This document shows, one piece after another, positions 11,163 to 21,963 of a stretch of DNA of 64,000 nucleotides (positions are counted from its first letter, which is position 1; each line of letters starts with the position of its first letter). The stretch is from Gibbula magus (Eukaryota; Mollusca; Gastropoda; Trochida; Trochidae). The notes under the pieces were generated by a model that worked only from the letters and a program-made list of their open reading frames with translations, did no database searches and was not told the origin of the DNA. The DNA is taken from assembly GCA_936450465.1 (NCBI GenBank), contig OW388293.1, positions 32,059,860 through 32,123,859 on the forward strand, read 5' to 3'. The position numbers and the translations under genes are program-made.

Positions 11163-14100
11163 GTAGGACAACTTCATACTCATAACATGTCGATACATCA
11201 CAGAAGCTTTATAACGTGAGACATAATCTATTACCCTATCCCCTCACCAACAATCATCGTCTACAAAGAATTCAAACATTCATAGCCTATTGTGTAAGTG
11301 AAGTGTAGTTTTTGGAATCGATTACATCAAGTTTCACAAATTATTGAAGTTATGCTGACTTTCTAATATTCATCTTTAAAACGATGGTATGACGACGAAA
11401 ATGACTGATTTGGTATAAGGGAAATATATAGATGTTAGTCAACCTTACACTTTACGTACTTTATTCAAGTGATTGATACATGTATAAGCAACGAGAACAT
11501 TTTAATTTACATTACCGTTAGTAATATATCTCATACAATACCATTATACCACTGGTCAGCCATGGTCAAGTTGTTCATCGTCAGGACTTTAGAATAATTC
11601 CACCTTAATATTTTTTTCTTATAAATCATTATATCATAGCAAAACCTCCAGCACGACTTTACTACAAATAAGCCATGGTCAATCTACCCATCAAGACGAC
11701 TTCGGACTACCACCATATCTTTTCATGTAATTCATTTAATCATGAAATTCTTCAAAGGCATTCAGAAGATGGTGCGATAATACAAGACAAATTTTATAGA
11801 TGACAACTTCTTCTCTCTTTGTTTCTGACGACGTTTCTATTCTACTGCTCGTCCCTTCTTCAGGTGCAAGAAGTAGCCTAGCTGCAGAACTGTAGCTATA
11901 TAGCCTCTTCCCCCAGTATCATCGTGTTTAAAGGTACATCCATTGTGTTGTATTAGGGGTCAAATATGCCAAATGTTATAAATGGTGTTATTTTATCGAG
12001 AAGTACCAACTGTTACCGAAAACTACAATTTTGATGATACTCGATTTACTATATTGACGATATGAAGGTAAAAGTATCTATTTCTGATCGAAAACCGGAC
12101 AATGCACCCCGTGTGGCGCGCGCCAATTAGTCAAACGTAATTTTGGAATCGTATTTAAACCAGACAACATAACAAATTTGGGTTGATATTGTTCAATAGG
12201 TCATATAACTACTGTGGATGTAAATAGGACGTGCACTTTCGGTTTCTGCACATGCATAATGATGATGTTAATCGATTTTAATTGGAAACTAGTAATTATG
12301 ATATGTTTAACGATTGGGAATGAATATGCAAGCTGAGTGAATTTGTTTGTATTGTAAACAGCGCATATGGTGTGTTAAGCCAAGTAAAATGTTATGAAAC
12401 ACAATGGATGCACCTTCAAAAGGCGACGCCAGGGTGTCAAAGAGCCTATTTTGGCGAAGCAACTGCATCTAGAAGTTACCCAGAAGCGTTGTCAGAAACC
12501 CAAAAAAAGATTTGCCATGTATTTTCATTATATAGAAGTATTACCTCCGTGACCATAATGACTGGATAACCTATAAGATCAATATGACAATCAATACGAA
12601 TTAAAGGTCATCCAACCTCATTGAACAGTACATCATCATATATTCCCCACGCAGAACGACTCGACTACTGGTCAGCCATGGCCACGCTACCCACGAACTC
12701 GAGTATAGAATACAAGTGGGCACTGGTGGACAGCAGAGGCGAGCCCATCCAGTGGGAGACTTGTCCCAACAGGGGGGTGGAGCTGGGGACTGTGGGGGGT
12801 CGGGTGGACTGTGACTGGAACAAGCGTCATCACTTCTACCAGGACGAATGCGTTATGTTCGCCATCACCAACTACAAGACCACGGATAGATCGGACGCCC
12901 TGGCAATCGTGGGATCGACAACGGCCCTGGGCCAGTGGAACCCGAGGTATAGGATACACTGTACTGGTAGTCGTTGCACTTAGCAACCACTAAGGTCAAA
13001 CTAAGTTCCACCGTTTAACATTGGACTAAGGCTGCCTTAGTCACCTTAGAGTTTCGTGCAACGGGACCCAGGGCTCTTGTTCTCGAAACGTTCTTAGCCT
13101 CAAGAATTCTTACTATGATCTTAGCCCATGTGTTAAGAATGGATTTAAAAAATTAGTAGAGCTACGAACGTTTCGAGAAAAAAGGCCTCGATTTACAATG
13201 TAAATTTCAGCTTCATATGGTTTCTGTAAAAGGAAAGATGACATAAAGTGAATCTCTCATAATTTCGGTGTATTGGTGATGCTACGTATGTATGGGACTT
13301 TTAAAGTTAAAATCAACCAGTATCGCCGTATTGCTACATGTATCAGTATTACCCCATGCAGGTGCAGCGTGGTGGCCGTGGAGTACCCTGTAGGGAGCGG
13401 GTGGTGGGTGGCGAGGGCCCCTCTAGCTAAAGGGGTACCTGCGGAGTGGAAGTGGGCGGTTCTTAACGAGAACATGGACGTGAAGGTCTGGGAGGACCGA
13501 CAGAACAGGACATTCGAGTCCACAGCGGACCTGGTGGAGATCACTGCACTGTGGAATGGGGAGTCTGTGGAGAAGAATGGTGAGATTGTTAAGTAAAAAA
13601 AACTTAATTATAACTTCTTTTTGGTGAACAAACACGTTTAGAAATTTGCGCTTACATCTTGGTGATGTCTTATCTTTTCTCGTGTATTCTAAATTTAGTG
13701 TTGAAAAATTTTAGTTTAGAGAATGTATTTCAAAGACCTCAGAAAGGTCATGTATACCATAATAAGGAGACAATGAGAACTCATTTATTCTGCATTTCAT
13801 TCAGGTATTTTTGATAATTTGATAAAGTAACGTTCTACTAATTTATCAAGATTATTGAAGCTGTCTATTGAGCCACTGCAGTGGATACCATATTCACTGT
13901 TTGCATGTTTGACGTGCGCAGTTTAGATGAACTGTGGATACACATGACGTCTTTGATTGACGTTCTTGAATATAGCTTGTTGGGGAATTGAGATAATGTT
14001 ATGAATATACTACTTCTTCGTTCTGTGCATGCTACGTTTCGAAAAAAGGTTGTAATGTTGTTGTCACAGGCTTGACAACATCCAAATTGTCTTCAGTTTT

Positions 14101-14479
14101 AACGTCACAACTGAAAATTCACTTCATTTTATAATTGACATTCCAAAGTTGATCATTGGTTGTATGATTTACTCGAGGTTAAACTGGTCCGAGGTTCCCA
14201 ATTTGAAGCAGCGTTACTCGAACGCGTTAGCGAGGGACACGCTGTTTTAAAGATGGCTATATCAGTTCCTTTGTCTACCTCCCAGGAACGTTGGACAATG
14301 AAATCACAGTTCTCTACGTGAAGGTGATATAAAGATCTATTTTAATGGAAATTACTGAACAATTAAACCTAAAAGTGTATGTTATTACAGAGCCCAACAC
14401 AGAGCACCTATACAGCATCTACACTGACGGTCTAGAAGTGGCCAGCACCTTCACCCCCATGCATCGCTGGGGATACTAG
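11018..14479 (+). CDS. Tandem CBM20 (starch/glycogen-binding) protein, five exons
   Basis: Exons 11018-11162, 12655-12946, 13362-13579, 14286-14323 and 14393-14479 join in phase to 259 residues. The ATG sits in a textbook Kozak context (GCCACCATGT). Two CBM20 modules follow each other: module 1 covers about residues 8-103 (VLVGNHAKLGEWN, EYKWALVD, QWETCPNRG); module 2 covers about 112-210 (VMFAITNY, IVGSTTALGQWNP, EWKWAVLNENM, VWEDRQNRTF). The WE-x3/4-NR motif and the LG-W motif are ligand-site hallmarks of the family. There is no signal peptide, membrane segment or catalytic domain, so a cytosolic glycogen-binding or targeting role is inferred. Animal CBM20 modules known to me (laforin, STBD1, GPCPD1) occur singly beside other domains. 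The last acceptor is ambiguous (CAGAG); only the 14393 start keeps the frame. A polyadenylation signal lies near 15269. Confidence 0.85.
11163..12654 (+). other. CBM20 gene intron 1
   Basis: Contains a MITE (11928-12418) and two short stretches (near 11553 and 11672) resembling the start of exon 2. No other content is recognised. Confidence 0.6.
11928..12418. mobile_element. MITE, TTAAAGGTACATCC family, copy 1 (uninterrupted)
   Basis: The left end TTAAAGGTACATCCATTGTG is mirrored by CACAATGGATGCACCTT at the right. The body matches 62549-63340 but lacks that copy's 298-bp insertion, so it serves as the empty site. It lies in intron 1 of the CBM20 gene. Confidence 0.75.
12655..12946 (+). CDS. 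CBM20 gene exon 2
   Basis: Acceptor CCCCACGCAG; donor CCCGAG/GTATAG (phase 2). It holds the rest of module 1, including QWETCPNRG, and the start of module 2 up to GQWNP. Its G+C content is clearly above that of the flanking introns. Confidence 0.88.
13079..13183. repeat. Small inverted repeat in CBM20 intron 2
   Basis: TTCTCGAAACGTTC (about 13080) pairs with GAACGTTTCGAGAA (about 13167). The outer ATTCTTA/TTAAGAAT pairing is weaker. Probably the remnant of a foldback MITE. Confidence 0.45.
13362..13579 (+). CDS. CBM20 gene exon 3
   Basis: Acceptor CCCATGCAG; donor AATG/GTGAGA (phase 1). It carries the core of module 2 with the ligand-site motif VWEDRQNRTF. Confidence 0.88.
14286..14323 (+). 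CDS. CBM20 gene exon 4 (38 bp)
   Basis: Acceptor CTACCTCCCAG; donor AAG/GTGATA. It encodes TLDNEITVLYVK and restores phase 0. It is supported by phase on both sides. Confidence 0.7.
14393..14479 (+). CDS. CBM20 gene exon 5 (terminal)
   Basis: Encodes PNTEHLYSIYTDG through MHRWGY and a TAG stop at 14477-14479. The acceptor is a tandem CAG-AG; using the first AG shifts the frame into an early TAG, so the second is preferred. Confidence 0.7.
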   Translation, partial: PNTEHLYSIYTDGLEVASTFTPMHRWGY

Positions 14480-15268
14480 AGTTACCTCCCCTGGCTGGAC
14501 GATTCTTGGAATAATGGTCTTCCGCGTTGGATCCTTTGACCTTCAAGACATCGATCGCTTTTATTTGTTCTGTTTAAAGTTATTTGTTTTAGCTGCTTTC
14601 CGTTTTCCAATTATGTTGCAAATGGCTGTTATCAAACTTGATATATGTTCTAATGAAGAATTATCTAGAATAATGAGTAGGATATAATTCATACTGTCCA
14701 TTATTGTGTGCTTTTTTATACTTTTAAATGTTAAGTAAACCAACATGCTTACTCTGTAAATTAAACGCGATTACATCATAGATGTGTTGAGCACACTTGT
14801 TAAAATATATATTCATATCAGATATAACTCGTATGTACGTTTCGTATGGACATGGTTTTTCATCAGTGTTTTAAGCTTACACAAGTTACTTATCATTATT
14901 ATTTATGTTGAATTTCATATTTCACTTCAAGAATATAATAACACATTACTATGTATCGAAGTGATATATATTATAATGTTTCCAACACTGTTACAACTCT
15001 TTATCGTTCTGTTTGCTGAAACTGTACATTTTGTTTCATCATGTTAGTCCCTGTTCTGTTTGTTTCTATTTATGTTGCAAACTTACATGCTGAAATACCA
15101 GATATTAAATACATACAGTAGCTCTATAAGATCTATAATGAAAACGTATATCTGTATTTGTCACATTCCTTCTCGTTTGTATCACACATCTTAAACTCCT
15201 TCTGTGCGAACTAGTACAGATCATATCCAAATATTATTTCAAATACTTTCTTTTGTTTGCATATGTAA

Positions 15269-15297
15269 AATAAATAAATATCATCAAATATGAATAA
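15269..15297 (+). terminator. Polyadenylation signals for the CBM20 gene
   Basis: Overlapping AATAAA hexamers at 15269-15278 and another at about 15292 lie some 800 bp after the CBM20 stop codon in A+T-rich sequence. No cleavage site can be confirmed from sequence alone. Confidence 0.35.
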
Positions 15298-16302
15298 ATC
15301 AAAATGTCAATTTGTTTGGTTTCTTTTACGGTGGTAATCCCTCGACGAAACCTCCAAGGTGTCTCTCTAGCAATAAGTCTCACAACCAGACTCTGAAAAA
15401 GGAGACTATGAGAAATGCGAGGCTCAGAAACAGAGACTCCTTATCAATATTTTCTGTTTTCAGTAAGTGTTGGACTATCTAGCAATCAACTTAGCCAGAA
15501 CTTCTAATCACGATTACACAATGACAGCCAGGCATTTACAAAATGAATTCAACAAGGTATCCTTGAATATGCGCTGGAGCATTCCCACCAACACCAATCG
15601 ATGCAAGTCCAGTCGAACGTTGTTATTGCCGAAAAACAAATCAGCCCCCAACACGTATCGTTCTTCGGCATTGCAATTACCATTCGGCAAAACATGTTTT
15701 GAATGATTACACTGAATATGCGATTTGTGACTGGAGTCGTGATAAATTACCATTTGGTTCAGCAGTTCAACAATACCCCACCACCAGTCTTAGCCAATGA
15801 TAAAAGATGGGCTTACGATCGGTTTTAGGGCCAAGATCGTTTAGTGGAACGGCCCCAGAACTCTAAAATCGTTCATGATATATATCTCAAACTTCCCATG
15901 TGTATTACCCACCAACTGAAGTGGTGCCTTTTGATATTTTCAGATTTCTGAAATGGGTTTTTCTGTTTCCATAGAAACTTGTTTAATTTGTACTTTGTTC
16001 AGAGATGGATTTGCTTCCTGAGCAGAACTTCAAAACCCTTTAATATCTGAAACTCAGTATGTGTATTACCCACTAACTAAAGTAGTAGATATACAATTAT
16101 CTCTCAAGGATGTGTTTTACAAATTATGTGGGACTGGTGAGATATGTCATCTTCTGATGATTCTTGTTTGAATTAAACAAACCATGATCATTTTGCAGCT
16201 GTTCAGACAGTACATGATTACAACAGACGTATATGCAGGATATACAATATACAAAAAGAAAGCCCTAGAAAGCTGAAATCCTGTATATAGGATCCTTCAA
16301 TA

Positions 16303-16352
16303 CGTAACATATTTGATGTACTGACCGTAACATATTTGATGTACTGACCGTG
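16303..16352 (+). repeat. Two tandem 25-bp copies
   Basis: CGTAACATATTTGATGTACT followed by GAC is repeated immediately. A small local duplication with no coding content. Confidence 0.7.
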
Positions 16353-17020
16353 TGACCCAAAATACCGACTATAGAGGTCAGACCCTAATAAAACAAAATT
16401 GACCTCTTCTTCAGAACTGAAAGTTTCAGCTAGACAGATGAGTACATAGGTCTTGTCCAATATGGATAATAATTTACCAATATTTCTTGAAATTCTTCAA
16501 CATTGCTATATTGGCTTATAATTTTAGAAATGTTATAAAATGATAAAACAGAAGAAGGAAGCAAAACAATAGTTGAAACATTTATTTGGTGTTTTCTGTA
16601 AAATATACAGCTGTTAAAATCTCTGTTTTGGTTAAAACATGCAATAGCACTGGTTCTTTGACTAGTAGATTATCAGTGTTTTAATTATTTTAATTACAAA
16701 GTACATACCGGTAGTTAGCATTTGTTCAGACTTAATTAATATAAATTAAAACAATGTTCAGGAAGAAAATAATAAACAAAAACAAACCTTAATGAACCCA
16801 CCATTAAACAAAAGGTGATAAAAATAATATAAATACATTTGTGCTGTATAGATATAACACAGAAAAATATTTCTCAAAACACAATTTGTTTTGGAGAAAC
16901 AGATTAAACAAAGTGATTTAAAATTCTGTTTAGAAGACATCTTTATTTTGTAAAGTATTCACTGTTTATGAAGTCTATTAGTTCAAAAAACTGTTATTAA
17001 ACTGGATATCAAATATACTT

Positions 17021-17040
17021 TATATATATATATATATATA
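17021..17040 (+). repeat. (TA)n microsatellite
   Basis: About ten TA dinucleotides in A+T-rich sequence. A second (TA)n tract lies at 17160-17179. Confidence 0.85.
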
Positions 17041-17787
17041 GACATTTGAAAAGTTTTACTTGTATACAGTTACATATATTGCCAATCAATTTTATGCTGT
17101 TTAAATTGAAAACATAAATCTTCAGACTATGAACAAAATACATAGATAAAATAGAATTTATATATATATATATATATATTAAAGAGCCATTTCCTTGGAA
17201 TTTATCTTGATTTTCTTCCTGGATTCATTCAGATATTTAAATGAAGCAATTAAATATCTCATATATATGTAAATAGAAATTTGATTGATAACATATAATT
17301 GAATTGAATACAATTATTTGGCACCATATCCTTTAGAAAACAATATGACTTATCATCAATATAATTCTGAAACATATTTAGAAATTGTTTAGGTTTAATT
17401 TGAAAAGAACCACCTCCAAGAACAATTTACAATAGATGAAAAAAATATCAAAAACATTTCCTGACTGAAACAGTCATCTTACAGACAAATAATTGTCAAT
17501 GAGGGTAAACAGACCATCAGCATGGTATAGAATAATATGTAAAACAAGCGAGAATAATCCTCCAAAATAAACCAATATAATAACTTAAAACCCCAATAAA
17601 TAGAAACGTATCAATCATAAAGAAAATATAAAATATGATAAAAATAAGATCATGCAGATAACATATTGCATTGGAAGAAAACATCTAATCATCTTCGATC
17701 AAATTGACAAAATCAAGTTTCTGAATCAAACGAAAAAAGAAATTTCAACTTTGTCCACAGGAAAGTGAATTCAGATGAGCCATTAAG

Positions 17788-18322
17788 GATGTTCGCTCCT
17801 CAAATTTATAGAATTAAACTTTCTTTCTAACTTATATTTTTTAAGAGATCAAAGTATATGATTGAAAAATCAGCATTAAAAAATAGGGGGTAGTGTGGGT
17901 TTTTTCGAGATAAGACGCCTGTAAGATAGTGGGGAGAAGTACAATTTTAACATGGGGAGTCTTTGGGAAAATGAGAAAAAAACTGCTAAAAACTTTAAAA
18001 TACTACATTTCTAGTATCAAACTTTTTTTCCTTTTTTGATATGTTACAAAGTTCATGTTCCCCTACCGAAATTGATGAAGAAATATATATGGTAGTGTGG
18101 GTTTTTTTAAGCTTTGACACAAAATGTACCTGAAAACCTCCCTTTTTAGTCAAATTTAGGTCATTTATGCTGTTAAGCACTTTTTAGAGGTTCTAAAGTC
18201 ATATTTTCTTTATTTCATTTGCTTTTTAAAAGTATGTAGGTGATGTGGAATATCATGAAGTAAATAAAGATGACTAAATCATATTTCATTTTTGAAGTTC
18301 AACAGAAGGAGCGAACATCCTC
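17788..18322. mobile_element. TIR MITE, about 535 bp
   Basis: The left end AGGATGTTCGCTCCT is inverted at the right as AGGAGCGAACATCCT. The body is A+T rich and contains a repeated GTAGTGTGGGTTTTTT motif (near 17890 and 18092). No transposase. The left flank reads TTA; no clean target duplication is visible. Confidence 0.65.
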
Positions 18323-18538
18323 AAGATCACAATTCGAAACTGAGGGGGAATAGCATAATGGTGTGTTTGATTTGGATCATGAAGGTCCAGGTTTGAATCC
18401 TGTCAAGGAAATAGATACATTATGATATAGAGAAAAACATTGAAACACACTAAAAACCAAAGGCGGATCAATGGGCAGATTTTCAAAGGGGAGTCCTTTG
18501 GATCCGTCGTTGAATGCCAAAAGGGAGAGTATGACACA

Positions 18539-18970
18539 TTTTACCAGGGGAGATAACTGGTATAAAATTTTTAAAATTTTGTAATAAAAATATTAAAAAA
18601 AAAGGAATATCAACCAATGTAAAAATAAGTTAAAAGTTTTTCAGTTGTCAATGACTTTACAGTTTTCGTTGTTACAGTGGCACCCTGTTTAGCCACACGA
18701 TTCATTACAGTTGAGAATCGTCCGCTAAGTGAGGTGTGCAGTTAAGCATAGAAATGCATAGGGAAAATTGAAATACTACCCTGAGGATGGCAGGGTTTCC
18801 AGATATACAAGGACTGGGTAAACAAGGTGTGACTATTCATATATAACCAGGGGAGATAACTGGTATTGGTATACATTTTTAAACATTTGTAATACAATGT
18901 AATAAATCTGTTGGAATATCCACCAATGTAAGAAAAAGTTATAATCTTTTAATCGTCAATGACTTTAGTG
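18539..18970 (+). repeat. Direct repeats flanking a pogo-like MITE
   Basis: A block of about 130 bp beginning ACCAGGGGAGATAACTGGTA at 18543 recurs at 18847, diverged. Between the copies, 18675-18836 starts CAGTGGCACCCTGTTTAGCC and ends with a degraded inverse (ACAAGGTGTGACT), as in pogo-type MITEs. Confidence 0.5.
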
Positions 18971-20667
18971 TTTGTTGTTTTCACCAATATAACATTATAG
19001 AAACATTATCCTGATCCAAAAGGGGCTACTTCAGTCAGCTGATCTCAGTGGCACCATCTTCCTTGTATCACTGAAAGCTCTTGACATGAGTGACATGCTA
19101 TGTGTAACATGTACTTTTTCAGCTATGAAATCTCGATTTGAAATTTGATGGTTGCTCATCGGTCTTCTCATCTGGGATTTAAAGTTACTTATTGGCTGGT
19201 TATTTATAGCGTGATACGAGAAAGGTGTTGCTTATGTGATCAGGAGATTGAGTAAGTCTTGCAGATACAAATACACTGACAAAGCATGAGAAAGGAATAT
19301 TTTCATGAAAGACATCATGAATTAGTATCACATAAAAACAAACATGAATATTGATTCTAAATATCTGAGCGAAAATCTGGTTGAATTGACATTGACATAA
19401 TGTTTTTCATTGTCGTCAAAATGACATTATGATAATGTTTTAAAGTACATTTTTCAATATGTATACTTCGAATCCAAATGTTGAATAATAAATAAAGTAA
19501 GCACATTAACAAAATCCCTACAATCAAGCAGAGATCAGTTCATTGTACAGTCAGAATTAACATTGTATTGGGACTCACGATCAAAGACCTCAGTGTAACA
19601 CCATTAACCAGTCAGACTTTAACTGACTACATTTCACCGACTAAATTTCCTGTAATACTGATAAGAACATAAACAATCAAAGAAGTCATTAAAGTTAAAT
19701 TCAGTGTGTTGTTTTGAGTTAGATCAGCACATTTAGTACTCTTGCATGTATCAACCCCAAATAAAATATTATGTCTAAGATAGTTGCACACATATAGAAT
19801 AATTTCATATTTTGAAAAATCATATCACATTCTTTGATTCGTCTTCTATAATTGTACTGTGATCAGAATGACTAAAAATAAGATACATAATAGTTTTATT
19901 TTTTAACAGATGTGTAAATAATAAATATTTATATTTATTTATAATCAAATAAAACCAAATCTACATAACTGCACTTCATACTAATGTAAGAATAAGCAAA
20001 ATTCTGTCAGCGTGAAAAATTTTGTTTGACTTAAGTAATCATATACCTTGAAAATTAACATACCCGGTAATTTGTATATACTCTAACAGATGCACAAACA
20101 CTTTGCTTTTTCATCTTATTTCAAAGCCATTTCTATAAATTATGAAGGCATTTGGAGATCAGATCCTGGAACCATGAGACAACATAACAATATTCTTTGT
20201 TTGGTTTACACCAAACCTATTTAAGTTTAAATTCACCATTGAACTAAGAATAAGCATACCGGTAACTGATGTTGAGGTTTAAATAACAAAATCAAATGTA
20301 CTTATTTCAAAGAATTAGCAATAGGGGGTGAAACGGTTCACAAGTGCAGTGGTTGAACCACAGTATATTGCTTTCATTCCAGTGCACAGGGCACCAAAAT
20401 GTATTTCGGTTTGTATATATACTATAATTTTCAACGTTAAAATTATTGATTTAATAAAATTCTACTTGTTTTTCAACTTTTCAAGTTTTACGTTCATTAG
20501 ACTTATTTCAAGAACAAATATGTTTTGTTATGACTATAGTTAGTTGCATTCATGGTTCTAAACCAAACAGAAAATACGCAGAACCGAGGGTCCTGTACCA
20601 CAATACGTAATGAACTGAAGCATGTGTACCTTTTCACCCCTAATTAGCAATTAATGTGACAATGATA

Positions 20668-20729
20668 TCCCTCAATCACTGCAAAAGGGTAATACAAAGA
20701 AATCCCCCTACTCAGTGATTGGGGGATTC
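20668..20729. repeat. Short hairpin
   Basis: ATCCCTCAATCACTG at 20668 pairs imperfectly with CAGTGATTGGGGGAT at 20714, with about 30 bases between. Too small to assign. Confidence 0.4.
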
Positions 20730-20787
20730 CAGTGTTTACTCGAGAACAGACTCAACAGAGTAGCATCTATGAGACTCTAGACCTATA

Positions 20788-21245
20788 CAGAAACATCCTG
20801 TCCCACTTTCATACCCTAGGTTACAACCTCACACAAATGACGTGTAATCCAGCCAATCAAACAGTTTTCTCACGACGGTTATTAATAAAATTGCAGCCAG
20901 CCACAGATAGCCTTTCAAACTGCAGTTGGCTTTCAACATTCCAACATTCTGAGATTACTGAGCGGAAATGAAAAGTTGTTTTCCTGTCAAATTATCTTAG
21001 ATGCAAACTGAGGTACTTGACCACCTGTATGCTGGTGAAAATAGATGTTTTCATATCCATGAAAAAGGGGGAAAGTAAGCCTGTGAATTTCAATAGTGCA
21101 GACTTGCTTCATTGGTTGTCTATTTTTAGATAGTTTCTAGGTCATAGGTCAAATCGTGCAGATTTGTGTGGGGTTGTAACCCAGGTATGAAAGTTGAGTG
21201 AAGTGTATACGTTTTACCGTGGGACAGGATGATACAGGAAGTGAA
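20788..21245. repeat. Inverted repeat next to the LicD gene 3' end
   Basis: 20788-20850 (CATCCTGTCCCACTTTCATA and onward through GGTTACAACCTCACACAAAT) is the inverse of 21155-21240 (ATTTGTGTGGGGTTGTAACC to GGGACAGGATG). The right arm has about 27 extra bases. It may be the two ends of a 450-bp element ending a few bases from the LicD stop codon. Confidence 0.55.
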
Positions 21246-21252
21246 GATAAGG

Positions 21253-21963
21253 TTAACACCCTGGTGGCTTAACTTCCTTCCACCAATCGTCTGGATACAA
21301 ATATTTGAGTAATTCGATGTTTTCATGAGGGACGGGAACATCCTTCCCATAAAGTTTAGCTGTCTGGAAGGGTGCCTCGAGAATATGTGACGGAAAACTT
21401 ATACTTTTCTTGTCGAACCACCATCGTATGTTCTGCACCCAACCTGTTCTGTACATGTCTCCATAGAGGAACTCCAGAAATGCCGTAATGTAGCCCTTGG
21501 CGTGACCATACCGCACCTTGTATATTCCTTCCTTGGAATTATATGCAATTTTCATTCCATTTTTAGCAAATACATCGATTAAGTTCTGGCGATCAACTTT
21601 CCCGATTTCAAGAGCATTAACACAGATATCGATGTTATTGTCCCATGGTAAAATCGCTCCATTTCTCAGCGTTCCCCAAAGTGTTCCATAACAAATAACA
21701 TGGGGAATGTTGAGAGTATCAAGGGTTTCGTGCATTTTAAACACCAACTCTTTCATATCGTTCATAACATTTGCATTAGTTTTGCATGGAGCAGGATGTC
21801 TGTACCAAACTTTGCTGCGGAATTTCAGCTGGGCAAATGCAGAAAAAGATAGCAAGAGCATTAGAATAATGCCGATAAAGATGGCTGCTACTTTCCCCCA
21901 TGACATGTTCATGATACGATACACAAAAGTCAACAGACTGTCCACACAACCTCTTGTCTCCAT
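21253..21963 (-). CDS. LicD/fukutin-family type II membrane protein
   Basis: A single open exon of 236 residues from ATG at 21963 to TAA at 21253-21255 on the minus strand. A hydrophobic segment (about residues 25-46, VAAIFIGIILMLLLSFSAFA) after a short N-terminus predicts a type II Golgi/ER membrane anchor. The lumenal part holds the LicD nucleotidyltransferase-fold core: HVICYGTLWGTLRNGAILPW (about 88-107) then DNNIDICV, and the C-terminal YLYPDDWW. LicD proteins and the animal relatives fukutin and FKRP transfer phospho-alditols or phosphocholine to glycans. In most of them the core reads close to PWDDDxD; here it reads PWDNNID, losing two acidic residues, so activity is uncertain. A start at Met18 (21912) is possible. 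An upstream noncoding exon cannot be excluded. Confidence 0.8.
   Translation of the reverse strand: METRGCVDSLLTFVYRIMNMSWGKVAAIFIGIILMLLLSFSAFAQLKFRSKVWYRHPAPCKTNANVMNDMKELVFKMHETLDTLNIPHVICYGTLWGTLRNGAILPWDNNIDICVNALEIGKVDRQNLIDVFAKNGMKIAYNSKEGIYKVRYGHAKGYITAFLEFLYGDMYRTGWVQNIRWWFDKKSISFPSHILEAPFQTAKLYGKDVPVPHENIELLKYLYPDDWWKEVKPPGC

Larger units (their letters stand above)
14480..21252. other. 3' UTR of the CBM20 gene, then intergenic sequence
   Basis: About 6.8 kb with no supportable gene. The first 800 bp are probably 3' UTR. The rest is A+T-rich, with microsatellites, a MITE at 17788-18322, a duplicated block around a pogo-like MITE at 18539-18970, and an inverted repeat beside the LicD gene. 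Confidence 0.6.

Noticed and set aside
12372..12569. Additional exon in CBM20 intron 1
   Set aside because: The frame begins within a MITE end, has no CBM20-like sequence, and the exon 1-exon 2 phase is already correct without it.
12687..12986. Minus-strand open frame of 99 codons
   Set aside because: Antisense shadow of CBM20 exon 2.
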